From the IMG/VR virus record IMGVR_UViG_3300031521_000114, positions 1-45,979 of that record: a stretch of DNA of 45,979 nt, one strand, 5' to 3'. The notes beneath the pieces are model-generated. The model ran no database searches and was not told the origin of the DNA. It saw only the letters and a list, made by a program, of their open reading frames with translations. Every line of letters starts with the position of its first letter. Positions within the stretch are counted from its first letter, which is position 1. The DNA comes from a virus. Of the stretch, positions 35,661 through 43,698 are shown piece by piece. Position numbers and translations under genes: made by a program.

Positions 35661-36965
35661 TTATTTGTGTTGATTAATAATTATTTCTCTTATATCTGTA
35701 ATAGAAGTTTGATTATAAAAATTACCATTTTCATATATAACTTTTAATTCTCTTTGCTCTTCTTGCTCTTTGGTAGATTGATCTAACACATAATAATCTC
35801 CAGTTACATCATTCTGACATACTGTACATAATCCTTTTAATGATTTTTTCATACCATCATCTGTAACTGGATCTTTGTATATATCATATCCTACACCATT
35901 AGCTTCAAACCAAGCTCCTTTTGCTGCAAACCCAAATGTATCTCTAGTGTTATATTGATAAGTAAATGATCCAACTCCTAAAGTAATATTAGTAGAGGCA
36001 AATCCTTTAGTTTCAAGACTTTTATAAATTTCAACTTGTCTTTCTAAAGTAATACTATCTCCATATATAGCTCCAATATGAGAGTCTAAAACTTTATAAC
36101 CTTGTTCATTAATAGTACCACCAAATATATCCCAAAGAAGTTCTATTGCCCCTTTATGCTCAGGTTGTTCACCATTACCATTAGTAATATCTTTAATAGA
36201 ATTAGTACAATAAATTTTACTAAAATATTTATTTAATTCATCAAATCCTTTAGAAAATATACCATGTGTAACCATTAAATATAAATTACCAGCATTTTTC
36301 TTTTTAAGTTCTTGAGCTAATCCAATAAAAGTACCACCACCATCACAAATATCATCTATAATAATGCAATTTTTATGTAGTAAATCATCTGTAAATACTT
36401 CAAATCCAGTTAATTGCCCTGTTTTAGTATCTCTAGTTTTATCACATTTAACTATACTATCAAATTGATATTTTTGAGCTAATTTATTAATCTTTTTATT
36501 AGAACCTGCATCTGGAGATATTAATACTAAATCTTCAGTATCTAAACAAAAGCCAGCAATTAAAGAGTTGTTACTTGTATTTATTACATTATTTAATAAC
36601 GCAGCACCAACATCAGAATGACAATCTAATATTTTTACTGAATTGAAATTCATAAAGTTAATTATATTACAAAACACTTTTAAACTAAAAGCTTCACCAT
36701 GCTCACATCTTCTATCTTGCCTAGCATAAGGAAGATAAGGCATATATAAATGTACTTCAGTAGGTTTTAAAGCATCTAAAGCCTCTTTAACCATTAATAA
36801 TTTTACTAATTCTTCAGAATTATCAATTCTAGCTAATATTCTAAAATTTTCATTAGTAAGATCTTCATTAATCTTAACACTTACCTCTCCACCTGAAAAT
36901 GTAAAACTTTGATATTTTACAGATTTAAATACATTATATTCTACTTCTTTTTGTATATCTATTAT
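35661..36965 (-). CDS. Prs-NAMPT chimera (NAD metabolism), NAMPT part truncated
   Basis: Reading about 434 codons from 36965, the N-terminal part is a PRPP-synthetase-like enzyme: FTFSGGEVSVKI, HLYMPYLPYARQDRR, ISPDAGSNKK and IIDDICDGGGTF (PRPP loop, about 203-214). After TNSIKDI it passes directly into the last ~165 residues of nicotinamide phosphoribosyltransferase: GAIELLWDIFGGTINEQ, HIGAIYGDSITLERQ, NTRDTFGFAAKG. Normal NAMPT is near 490 residues, so about 300, including several active-site residues, are missing. No ATG exists upstream of 36794 and that ATG is inside conserved Prs sequence, so initiation must be at a non-standard codon (ATA at 36965 or 36962) or the start is damaged. It may be a remnant of the two-gene NAD salvage (NARP1-like) module. 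Confidence 0.75.
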   Translation of the reverse strand: MIDIQKEVEYNVFKSVKYQSFTFSGGEVSVKINEDLTNENFRILARIDNSEELVKLLMVKEALDALKPTEVHLYMPYLPYARQDRRCEHGEAFSLKVFCNIINFMNFNSVKILDCHSDVGAALLNNVINTSNNSLIAGFCLDTEDLVLISPDAGSNKKINKLAQKYQFDSIVKCDKTRDTKTGQLTGFEVFTDDLLHKNCIIIDDICDGGGTFIGLAQELKKKNAGNLYLMVTHGIFSKGFDELNKYFSKIYCTNSIKDITNGNGEQPEHKGAIELLWDIFGGTINEQGYKVLDSHIGAIYGDSITLERQVEIYKSLETKGFASTNITLGVGSFTYQYNTRDTFGFAAKGAWFEANGVGYDIYKDPVTDDGMKKSLKGLCTVCQNDVTGDYYVLDQSTKEQEEQRELKVIYENGNFYNQTSITDIREIIINQHK

Positions 36966-36966
36966 C

Positions 36967-37554
36967 TTATTTTAAATTAGTTGTCCATTCGTTATTAATA
37001 TTTTCTGATCCATTATTTTCAATATATGAAGCTAATTCACTAACTACCTCATCCACTCCTTTTATCTTCCATATAAAATATTTAAGAAGTTGCATATATT
37101 GATAATTACCATTAAAAGATTCTATATAAAATTTAGTAGCTTCTAATATTTGGTTAGTATTAAACTGATCTCCATATCTTTTATAAAATCCTTGTAATTT
37201 TATTACAATTTCTTTTTTACTACCTCTCCAATATAAATTGGTTCCATTCTTTTTACCTTTAGGATAAAGATTTTGCATATCTTCAGCAAGTTTTTCTAAT
37301 ATAGAATTATCTGGAATATTTGCTGTAGAATCAAATATAATTTGATTTAACTTTTCTACTCCTTTATCAGTAATAAAATAGTTTCCATTATATTTACCTT
37401 CATTCATACATTCTCCAACTAATCCTTCAGTAAGAAGAAATTGAATAGAAGCCTTTAAATCAATTTTATAATTAATAGCAAATAGAAGAAATAAATTAGC
37501 AATTTTAGTTTTATGTTTATTTAAAGCTTCTTTACTAATGTTTATAGAACTCAT
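36967..37554 (-). CDS. Hypothetical protein, possible winged-helix (195 aa)
   Basis: The N-terminal half (MSSINISKEALNKHKTKI, then LKASIQFLLTEGLV and KYNGNYFITDKGVEKLNQII) looks like a winged helix-turn-helix with a beta-wing. The C-terminal half contains LYWRGSKKEIVIKLQGFYKRYGDQF and is probably helical. Similar proteins occur in Bacteroidota phages; I cannot give a function. It overlaps the upstream gene by 4 bases, and the Prs reading frame starts directly after its stop. Confidence 0.6.
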   Translation of the reverse strand: MSSINISKEALNKHKTKIANLFLLFAINYKIDLKASIQFLLTEGLVGECMNEGKYNGNYFITDKGVEKLNQIIFDSTANIPDNSILEKLAEDMQNLYPKGKKNGTNLYWRGSKKEIVIKLQGFYKRYGDQFNTNQILEATKFYIESFNGNYQYMQLLKYFIWKIKGVDEVVSELASYIENNGSENINNEWTTNLK

Positions 37555-38036
37555 TTTACTATTTTAACTAGTTTAGAATCTACATTGAACTTTTCAGCTA
37601 TTTGATCTATAGTTAATTCTAAAACTTCTTCTTCAATATCTTCTGCATAACTCCAAATACACGTATTAGTTATAAGTTTAGCTTCTTCTAATGTTTCTGC
37701 GCTATCCCAAGCAATGTATTTATTGTTCTTTTCCATAAATACAACTCTTTTATTTATTTTTAAAACCTCAGAATAGTCACTAACCCACATTACTTTAGGA
37801 TATTTTGGATATTTCTCAAAAAATAAATTAAAGTTTTTATGCTTTATTACCCCCCTCCAAAAATTCTCTCCTTCTACAGTAGTATACCAGGTGAATCCTT
37901 TTTGACTCTTATCTGCCTCTAAATATACTTCAAAAATCTGAGCATCTTTTTCATTACCTTGTTGTACTTGGCACTCTAACATTTTATTTATAATTTCTTT
38001 AGGAAATCCTTGTAATTGCCCTTTATATTCTGTCAT
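37551..38036 (-). CDS. Hypothetical protein (161 aa)
   Basis: Begins MTEYKGQLQGFPKEIINKML, contains WYTTVEGENFWRGVIKHKNF and ends in a helix-turn-helix-like LTIDQIAEKFNVDSKLVKIVK (residues about 141-161). The first part is a pattern I associate with small hypothetical proteins of Bacteroides phages. Function unknown; the C-terminal HTH-like end might bind nucleic acid. It overlaps both neighbours by 4 bases. Confidence 0.6.
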   Translation of the reverse strand: MTEYKGQLQGFPKEIINKMLECQVQQGNEKDAQIFEVYLEADKSQKGFTWYTTVEGENFWRGVIKHKNFNLFFEKYPKYPKVMWVSDYSEVLKINKRVVFMEKNNKYIAWDSAETLEEAKLITNTCIWSYAEDIEEEVLELTIDQIAEKFNVDSKLVKIVK

Positions 38037-38506
38037 AATTTTATATATTTTCCTTTTAAATTACACTTTTCTAATACTATACTATTCTCTTTATTATAGG
38101 ATATTAATACACTAGGTGCTCCAGCAGTTCCTCCTTTTTTTCCATCTGCATGATAAAAACTTAATCTCCCTTCTATAAAAAATAGTGCATCAGCACTATT
38201 GAATATATAATTATGGAAAGCTTTAGTATCAGTTCTTGCAAATATTAATGCTATACAGTTTTTATATTTAGAACATTTTTCTAACCAAGTATTTAGATCA
38301 TTATAAGGAGGATTACAAAATACTCTTCCATACCAATTTAATATTAAACCATTATCATTAATATTATAGTGATTTTTAGCGGTATCATAAGGTCTATTTA
38401 TTGGAGAACAAGGATCTAAATCAAATTCACCTAATTCTTTTAATATATAAGGAGGAGTTAACCATTCTTGAGTTCCTGTACTAGTTCTTTCATATGAGGT
38501 ATTCAT
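38033..38506 (-). CDS. Phage DNA N-6-adenine methyltransferase (Dam family)
   Basis: The 157-residue protein carries the Dam-type phage methylase features: EWLTPPYILKELG, motif I-like FDLDPCSP (28-35), and the catalytic CNPPYN (64-69, the DPPY-type motif IV), followed by ALIFARTDTKAFHNYIF. It would transfer a methyl group from S-adenosylmethionine to N6 of adenine in DNA, probably guarding phage DNA from host restriction. The target site cannot be read from the sequence. Short for a complete methylase but normal for this family. Confidence 0.85.
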   Translation of the reverse strand: MNTSYERTSTGTQEWLTPPYILKELGEFDLDPCSPINRPYDTAKNHYNINDNGLILNWYGRVFCNPPYNDLNTWLEKCSKYKNCIALIFARTDTKAFHNYIFNSADALFFIEGRLSFYHADGKKGGTAGAPSVLISYNKENSIVLEKCNLKGKYIKL

Positions 38507-39708
38507 AATTTTAATATTTTAATGTTATTTTCATCAACTTCTTCTAATATCTTTTTTATTATAACTTCATCATGTGTGTCTTTGTAATAAAATATATATA
38601 TTATAGGTTTTTTACTTCTAAAAGCTCTTCCACTCTTCTGTATAAATGGTCTTATTCCACTATCTAATTGTACTAATATACAAGCATCTATATTATTAAG
38701 GTTTTGTCCTTCTTGTAACATTCCTACAGTAAATATATTATCTATTTTACCAGTATTAAAGTTATCTATTATAGAAGTATTATGTTTAGATACTTTTTTA
38801 GAGTTAATAGAAGTACTATCATTACCTAAAATATTAGCTTGCTCTATATTAGAACAAAAACATATATATCTTTTATCTTTACACCATCCTGAAGATAATA
38901 GTTGTTTTAGTTTATTAGTTTTACTTTCCCCTAAAAATTTCTTTCTTTCTGAACCTATTCTTAACCATTTAGTCATTAAGAATTCATTCCTAGTACTCAT
39001 ATACATTCTTTTATAATAATCCATTTGAGAATTAATATAATTGTTTTTTTCTACTTCTGTACATGATACTGTTAATTCTAAATCTTTATAAGATTTATTT
39101 TTTAAAATTGTCCACATATCTTTATATGTAGAATTAATTTTAACTCTTTTATTTTTCAATCCCCTACTTACCACAAAAGAAGTATTAACATCTTTTTTAT
39201 TTAACTCTAAAGGTATTAAATAATAAATTGGATTGGGTAAAATACCCCATTCAATAGCTTGTTTAGTAGTAACTTTATGTTTAATTAACTTTGTAAAAAT
39301 ATTACCTAAAATAGTTAAGGTTTCTTTATCCACAGTAGCACTTAGCATAACTACTTTTTTAGCTTTTATAGTACTTAAACAATCTAATCTTAAATCTGAT
39401 GTAGAATTATGTACTTCATCTAAAATTAATAAATCACATTCTAAATTAACATTCTTTTTTAAAGAAGCATAACAGAAAATATTAGTAGATTCTAATAGAT
39501 TATTTTTGTTATGCTTCTTATATTCATCTTGCCAATTCTTAATATGTGCTGTTTCAGATACTATTAATATAGTGTTAGTAGCTTTTATAAATTCTTGTAC
39601 TTTAATAGCTGCCAAAGACTTACCAAGTCCTGTACACCACTCTAGTAATATATTATTTGAAGTTTTAATTAAATCTAAAGGAATTTTTTGAATTTCCTCT
39701 CTAGTCAT
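38503..39708 (-). CDS. Superfamily 2 DNA/RNA helicase
   Basis: The 401-residue protein has Walker A WCTGLGKSLAAIK (24-36), DEVHN (Walker B, 97-101), SAT motif III (MLSATVDKETL), and later RecA-like domain 2 motifs including TVGMLQEGQNLNNIDACI and QKSGRAFRSKKP, the motif VI arginine finger region. It is a DEVH-type translocase/helicase of the kind common in crAss-like phages. Role in replication restart or recombination is inferred. It overlaps the RNA ligase and Dam genes by 8 and 4 bases. Confidence 0.85.
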   Translation of the reverse strand: MTREEIQKIPLDLIKTSNNILLEWCTGLGKSLAAIKVQEFIKATNTILIVSETAHIKNWQDEYKKHNKNNLLESTNIFCYASLKKNVNLECDLLILDEVHNSTSDLRLDCLSTIKAKKVVMLSATVDKETLTILGNIFTKLIKHKVTTKQAIEWGILPNPIYYLIPLELNKKDVNTSFVVSRGLKNKRVKINSTYKDMWTILKNKSYKDLELTVSCTEVEKNNYINSQMDYYKRMYMSTRNEFLMTKWLRIGSERKKFLGESKTNKLKQLLSSGWCKDKRYICFCSNIEQANILGNDSTSINSKKVSKHNTSIIDNFNTGKIDNIFTVGMLQEGQNLNNIDACILVQLDSGIRPFIQKSGRAFRSKKPIIYIFYYKDTHDEVIIKKILEEVDENNIKILKL

Positions 39709-40837
39709 ACTTTAATAAAAAATCAGGATTAATTACTTTAAAAGATAGTACTTTTTTACCTCCCTCAATACATCTAATTACAACTCCTTCTCTTTTAATA
39801 TCTGTTTTTATTACAGAATTACCTTTACTAAAATTAACAAAATCTTCTACTGTAGAACCAATATCAGATAATTTACAAGTTTTAATTAAAGGTACAATAT
39901 CTAGTTTATTATCTTTACAAAATCTTTCCATTTCTTGCCTATTAAAATGATAATTTTGTTTATAATCTATAATATTAAATACCCACATTTTGGGTTCTTT
40001 TAATTCATATTTATTACCTTGCACTTTACCATTACCTTGTTCTCCTTGTATAACCAAAGTAGGATTTTTTCTAAGTATGCTCTCTAAATTATATTTAATA
40101 GCAATTTGTCCATATAAACTATCTTTACTATTATTTACTAAATTTCTACTACATACAATAAATTTAAACTTTTTAGCTAAAAATTTACCAATTATAGGAA
40201 AAGTATTAGAAATCATTTTACCTGTAAAACTAGAAGATTGATAATCTATTTTTTCAGTGATATATACTTCTTTATCTTTGAATTGCTCTATTACATATGG
40301 GATATTTTGAATCCTTTCTTCATCAGTTTTTACTACCCAATAAGGAAATGAATTTTTTTGTTTTTTAGATAAAAATAATCTTCTAAAGAAATTATATCTT
40401 AGTAAAAACTTCTTTAATTTATTCTTTTCATTATTAATTGTAGCTGCTTCTTCTAAAGCTTCAAGTTTTTCTGAAGGACTTAAATATTTAGTAATTCCTA
40501 ATATTGAAGTAACATCTCCACCTTCAATATAACCCCATTTCATAGGTCTATCATTATTAGGTAATATAGTTAAAGGTAATATTAAACCTTGAGATATTAC
40601 ACCTCTTAATTTTTGAGTTTTAATTCTAAAATTATATTTTCTTGTAAATTCAAATTCTGGTCTTTCTGGTAATATAGAATCTACCTCACAATAAACTACT
40701 AAATCACCTACTTTAAATTCATTTTTTTGTACTACACATTGCCATCCTAGTACTACTACTAGTTCTAATTTATCAGCTTTTTCAATAGGGCTTATCCCAG
40801 TTATTTTTTCTATATGGGCTAATTTTCTTTCTGACAT
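39701..40837 (-). CDS. RNA ligase (nucleotidyltransferase superfamily)
   Basis: The 378-residue protein has an N-terminal OB-like domain typical of the DRB0094/Rnl5-like group (HIEKITGISPIEKADKLE, GWQCVVQKNEFKVGDLVVY). The ligase domain follows: YITEKIDYQSSSFTG at 192-206 with the adenylated lysine at K196 (KIDY instead of the usual KxDG), VIQGEQGNGK (motif III-like), REGVVIRC (motif IV) and LSFKVIN (motif V). It could repair cleaved tRNAs after host anticodon nuclease attack or seal other RNAs. A self-tRNA is encoded in the same block. The missing glycine in motif I is unusual. Confidence 0.82.
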   Translation of the reverse strand: MSERKLAHIEKITGISPIEKADKLELVVVLGWQCVVQKNEFKVGDLVVYCEVDSILPERPEFEFTRKYNFRIKTQKLRGVISQGLILPLTILPNNDRPMKWGYIEGGDVTSILGITKYLSPSEKLEALEEAATINNEKNKLKKFLLRYNFFRRLFLSKKQKNSFPYWVVKTDEERIQNIPYVIEQFKDKEVYITEKIDYQSSSFTGKMISNTFPIIGKFLAKKFKFIVCSRNLVNNSKDSLYGQIAIKYNLESILRKNPTLVIQGEQGNGKVQGNKYELKEPKMWVFNIIDYKQNYHFNRQEMERFCKDNKLDIVPLIKTCKLSDIGSTVEDFVNFSKGNSVIKTDIKREGVVIRCIEGGKKVLSFKVINPDFLLKYD

Positions 40838-41151
40838 TACATATAAATTTTAATTTGTTTTTTTATTTTTTTACCATAATCAGATTCTATATATTCTACA
40901 TGTTCTCTTATTGTATCAATAGGACAATGCAAATATAACCATCTATCTATGGTTCTATTAGTATTAGTAACAGCTAAATTCTCACTATAATAACCTTTAG
41001 ATTCTTCTATATCATTAGGTATAAAATAAAAAGAATGTAAAAGATTCATTTCTGTTTCTTTTAAACATTCCTCTTTATATTTTACACACCAACCATAAAA
41101 TTCTTTAAACTCTTTATAAGAATTTACATAAATTTTATCAAGACCTACCAT
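40837..41151 (-). CDS. Hypothetical protein (104 aa)
   Basis: This is not recognised. The protein begins MVGLDKIYVNSYKEFKEF, is helical and tryptophan/tyrosine-rich in the middle, and basic at the end. Its start and stop each share one base with neighbouring genes (TAATG-type overlaps), so it is translationally coupled. Confidence 0.6.
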   Translation of the reverse strand: MVGLDKIYVNSYKEFKEFYGWCVKYKEECLKETEMNLLHSFYFIPNDIEESKGYYSENLAVTNTNRTIDRWLYLHCPIDTIREHVEYIESDYGKKIKKQIKIYM

Positions 41152-41651
41152 TATAACAATGGTTTTGCTATTTCTATTAAATCTTTAAAATTATTTAAAA
41201 ATTCATCTCTAAGTATTTCAGATTTAAAAGCTAAAGTTCTACTATAATTATAGTTTGTAACTGAATAAATACAATCTGAGTTTGAAAAAATAACATATTT
41301 TATAGTAGCATCTTTCCAATCAGGAGTCCATCCATCATTATAAATATCTCTTAACATTAATAACTGAGATAACGCTAGTATTGCTTCTGCTAATTCTCTT
41401 GTTGGAACAACATTTTTTAATATATTATCCCCTTGATCAAATATAAATTTTCCAATATTTCCAAATTGTTTAATATCACAATCTGAATTAATAAAAAATT
41501 TATTAGAAAAAGTTTCAACATCAATATCTTCCCATCTTTTTGGGAGTTCTTTCTCAACCTTTTTAAATTTAATTACTTCAAAAGATGAATTTTCTTTATC
41601 TATTTCATACCCTTCAGGAATATTAATTTTAATTTCTTTTTGTTCTTTCAT
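41151..41651 (-). CDS. Hypothetical protein (166 aa)
   Basis: Starts MKEQKEIKINIPEGYEIDKEN, followed by FEVIKFKKVEKELPKRWEDI, a common N-terminus of Bacteroides-phage hypothetical proteins. The middle has LAEAILALSQLLMLRDIYND and DGWTPDWKD. The function is unknown; probably soluble. It lies 7 bases after the exported small protein gene's stop. Confidence 0.6.
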   Translation of the reverse strand: MKEQKEIKINIPEGYEIDKENSSFEVIKFKKVEKELPKRWEDIDVETFSNKFFINSDCDIKQFGNIGKFIFDQGDNILKNVVPTRELAEAILALSQLLMLRDIYNDGWTPDWKDATIKYVIFSNSDCIYSVTNYNYSRTLAFKSEILRDEFLNNFKDLIEIAKPLL

Positions 41652-41658
41652 ATTTTTT

Positions 41659-42096
41659 TCATTTGCTTTTATATAAATATATTTTTATAAATAGAATAAA
41701 TATACAAAATAAACTCATAGATAAAAAATCAAATTCTAAAGGAACTGATTCATTACTATATAAATTTAATTGTGTAATACCTTCTTCTATTTGTTGATAG
41801 AAATTAGCTTTCATAGCATCTGTTAAAGTACTATTTGATTTAGCTATATTTAATTGTATAAATAAACTATTATATTCAGAAGAATTAAATAGGTTATTTA
41901 CTTGTCCTACATTTGTATAATCTGTAAAATCCCATGCAGTATACTGAAATGAATTCCAATCTGTTATCCAATATTTATTATTAAAATAATTATCCATTGT
42001 GGACTCAAATTGACTCATTCCATTATCTAAATTGTATGTTACAGCATAAGAATTTATTGACAATAATAAAGATAAAATAATTAATTTAACTTTCAT
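41659..42096 (-). CDS. Exported/membrane protein, possible lysis accessory (145 aa)
   Basis: An N-terminal signal sequence (VKLIILSLLLSINSYA, about 3-18) is followed by a 100-residue asparagine- and tyrosine-rich domain and a C-terminal hydrophobic segment (FLSMSLFCIFILFIKIYLY, about 124-142). This topology puts the central domain in the periplasm. It is one gene away from the membrane-anchored glucosaminidase, so a holin or spanin-like role is conceivable but unproven. The start ATG overlaps the stop of the interrupted gene upstream (TAATG). Confidence 0.65.
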   Translation of the reverse strand: MKVKLIILSLLLSINSYAVTYNLDNGMSQFESTMDNYFNNKYWITDWNSFQYTAWDFTDYTNVGQVNNLFNSSEYNSLFIQLNIAKSNSTLTDAMKANFYQQIEEGITQLNLYSNESVPLEFDFLSMSLFCIFILFIKIYLYKSK

Positions 42097-42467
42097 TATT
42101 TCTCAATATGTTTTCCACAAGGTGAACCATCTTCAAATACATACTAATCGAACATAGATTGATAAGTAGACCAATGATGATTAAACATTGCAGAATCTTT
42201 ATTAAAGCCAATAATTTGATAACATCCATCATTATTTATATCTTTTACCCATTTACCTTTTAATAAATTTTTATCTTAATAAGTAAATGGAACTAATTTA
42301 AGTTCTGGTTTTATTCTACATTCTCTTTCTTTAATACTATCAGCAAAAATTGGATTATCACCTACATCTATCCATTTATCTTCATATATATTATGCCATT
42401 GTATAATCTTACCTTATGCAAAAGCTTGTATAAAGGGTAAAAGTTCTTTATATTCTTTTCTAGTCAT
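42096..42467 (-). pseudogene. Hypothetical protein gene with three in-frame stops
   Basis: From ATG 42467 to TAA 42096 the frame reads as a coherent 123-residue protein apart from three internal stops: TAA at 42414-42416, TAA at 42276-42278 and TAG at 42144-42146. The intervening stretches look coding (KELLPFIQAFA, WIDVGDNPIFADSIKER, PFTY, KNLLKGKWVKDI, VFEDGSPCGKHIEK). All three codons are one change from Gln (CAA/CAG) or Glu (GAA/GAG). The gene starts inside the end of the glucosaminidase gene (8-base overlap) and its stop overlaps the next start, so its place in the operon is intact. It is either decaying or translated with recoded stops. Confidence 0.6.
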
Positions 42468-43047
42468 ACTTTATAGTATTATAAATTTTAATAAGATTTT
42501 GTTTGTACTTAGGATTTTCAGCATATTTATTAGCTAAAAAATCTATGTACTGTAAATCATCCATATTATCTATATCTTGTTGCAATTGCCATAAAGCGTA
42601 ATCATTAATACTCTGCATCCAATCATCATAATATTTATATTGTCCAATATCTTTAGTTGATACAATAGAAACTCTTTGATAAGATTTCTTCATACCAAAT
42701 AAATTATGATATTGTTTAAAAACAGCAGACTCAAATTTACTTTCTTCTATAGCTTGAGCTAAAACTACTTTAGGATGTGATATATTAGATTTAATTATAT
42801 ATTCCCAACAAGCTTGTCTATTTATAGTATCTTTAATAACTACAGAAGAAGTATTAATAACAATTTTCTCTTCTTTTTTAGTATTAGAAAGTGTTATTAC
42901 TCCTGCTATCATTACAAATATAATTATTATACTAAATATACCTGAATATAAACCAATTTGTTTATATAATTTAGTTCTAACAATGTTGTCTATAATCCCA
43001 TATAGTATAGCTGTTAAAACTATTAATAATAATAATTGTGCAATCAT
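42460..43047 (-). CDS. Membrane-anchored FlgJ-like N-acetylglucosaminidase (endolysin)
   Basis: The 195-residue protein has two hydrophobic segments (3-21 and 33-53) and then a glucosaminidase domain: HPKVVLAQAIEESKFESAVF (catalytic Glu101 or 102), YHNLFGMKKSYQR and FLANKYAENPKYKQNL. It would hydrolyse the N-acetylglucosaminyl bonds of peptidoglycan. Two N-terminal membrane segments in an endolysin suggest release or membrane tethering without a separate holin, or a secreted signal-arrest type; which is unknown. The stop is TAG and overlaps the start of the interrupted gene. It is preceded by hypothetical genes. Confidence 0.8.
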   Translation of the reverse strand: MIAQLLLLIVLTAILYGIIDNIVRTKLYKQIGLYSGIFSIIIIFVMIAGVITLSNTKKEEKIVINTSSVVIKDTINRQACWEYIIKSNISHPKVVLAQAIEESKFESAVFKQYHNLFGMKKSYQRVSIVSTKDIGQYKYYDDWMQSINDYALWQLQQDIDNMDDLQYIDFLANKYAENPKYKQNLIKIYNTIKYD

Positions 43048-43050
43048 AAT

Positions 43051-43347
43051 TTATTTTAATTTTTTATATAATTTATACTCACTGCCCACTTTAGTTCCAT
43101 CTATAAGAACATAAACAGGCCTCCAATACTTTACATTATATATACCAGTATCTAGTATATTAATACCAGAATCTAAAGCTATTTTTTTCTCATATTTGCC
43201 TAAAGATTTTCCTCCTATTACACTAAAATCAAAATCTTCAAATATTATATCTGAAATTAAGGTTTCTTTTAAATTCCTGTAAGATTCTTCATGATATACT
43301 ATATCACCTTTTTCATACTCTAAATTTTCTTTTTTTAGGATAAACAT
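43051..43347 (-). CDS. Hypothetical protein (98 aa)
   Basis: Beta-rich small protein beginning MFILKKENLEYEKGDIVYH; contains KYWRPVYVLIDGTKVG. It overlaps the upstream gene by 35 bases, longer than usual in this window, but there is no other methionine that would serve as a start. Function unknown. Confidence 0.55.
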   Translation of the reverse strand: MFILKKENLEYEKGDIVYHEESYRNLKETLISDIIFEDFDFSVIGGKSLGKYEKKIALDSGINILDTGIYNVKYWRPVYVLIDGTKVGSEYKLYKKLK

Positions 43348-43546
43348 CTATAGTTATTCCTGCAGATAGTGTTTTTGATTTCAAATCATATATACAGTTT
43401 GTAAAATTAAAAAATTCCTCATTTACATCTTTAATAGTAATATATTTACCATAGTCTTCACATTCATTAAATTCTATTCTATCATCCCATATAGGTATTA
43501 ATTCCTTATTATACACAATACATGGTACTATTACATGTTTTTCCAT
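43313..43546 (-). CDS. Hypothetical protein (77 aa)
   Basis: Small protein starting MEKHVIVPCIVYNKEL with a basic C-terminus (IDVYPKKRKFRV). It is preceded by a long A/T-rich leader. Function unknown; no motif seen. Confidence 0.55.
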   Translation of the reverse strand: MEKHVIVPCIVYNKELIPIWDDRIEFNECEDYGKYITIKDVNEEFFNFTNCIYDLKSKTLSAGITIDVYPKKRKFRV

Positions 43547-43557
43547 TTTTTTTTTAT

Positions 43558-43698
43558 TTAAATATTTGAATTTATAAACTCCTTTAAAGATTTACTTTCC
43601 ATAATATGTAATAAATCTTCTAACCACTTTAATCTTTCATTATAAGACATACAACCTTTTTTTACTTTTAATACTATATCAGCTGCCTGTCTTTTACT
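43558..43698 (-). CDS. Small frame continuing in phase after an upstream TAA
   Basis: This frame starts directly after the TAA that ends the gene at 43699-44145 and stays in the same phase. It reads SKRQAADIVLKVKKGC, then an ATG at 43650 (MSYNERLKWLEDLLHIM), and ends at TAA 43558. Composition and length suggest a real small protein whose first ATG is missing, or a readthrough extension. If only the internal ATG is used the product is 30 residues. Function is unknown. Confidence 0.45.
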   Translation of the reverse strand, partial: SKRQAADIVLKVKKGCMSYNERLKWLEDLLHIMESKSLKEFINSNI

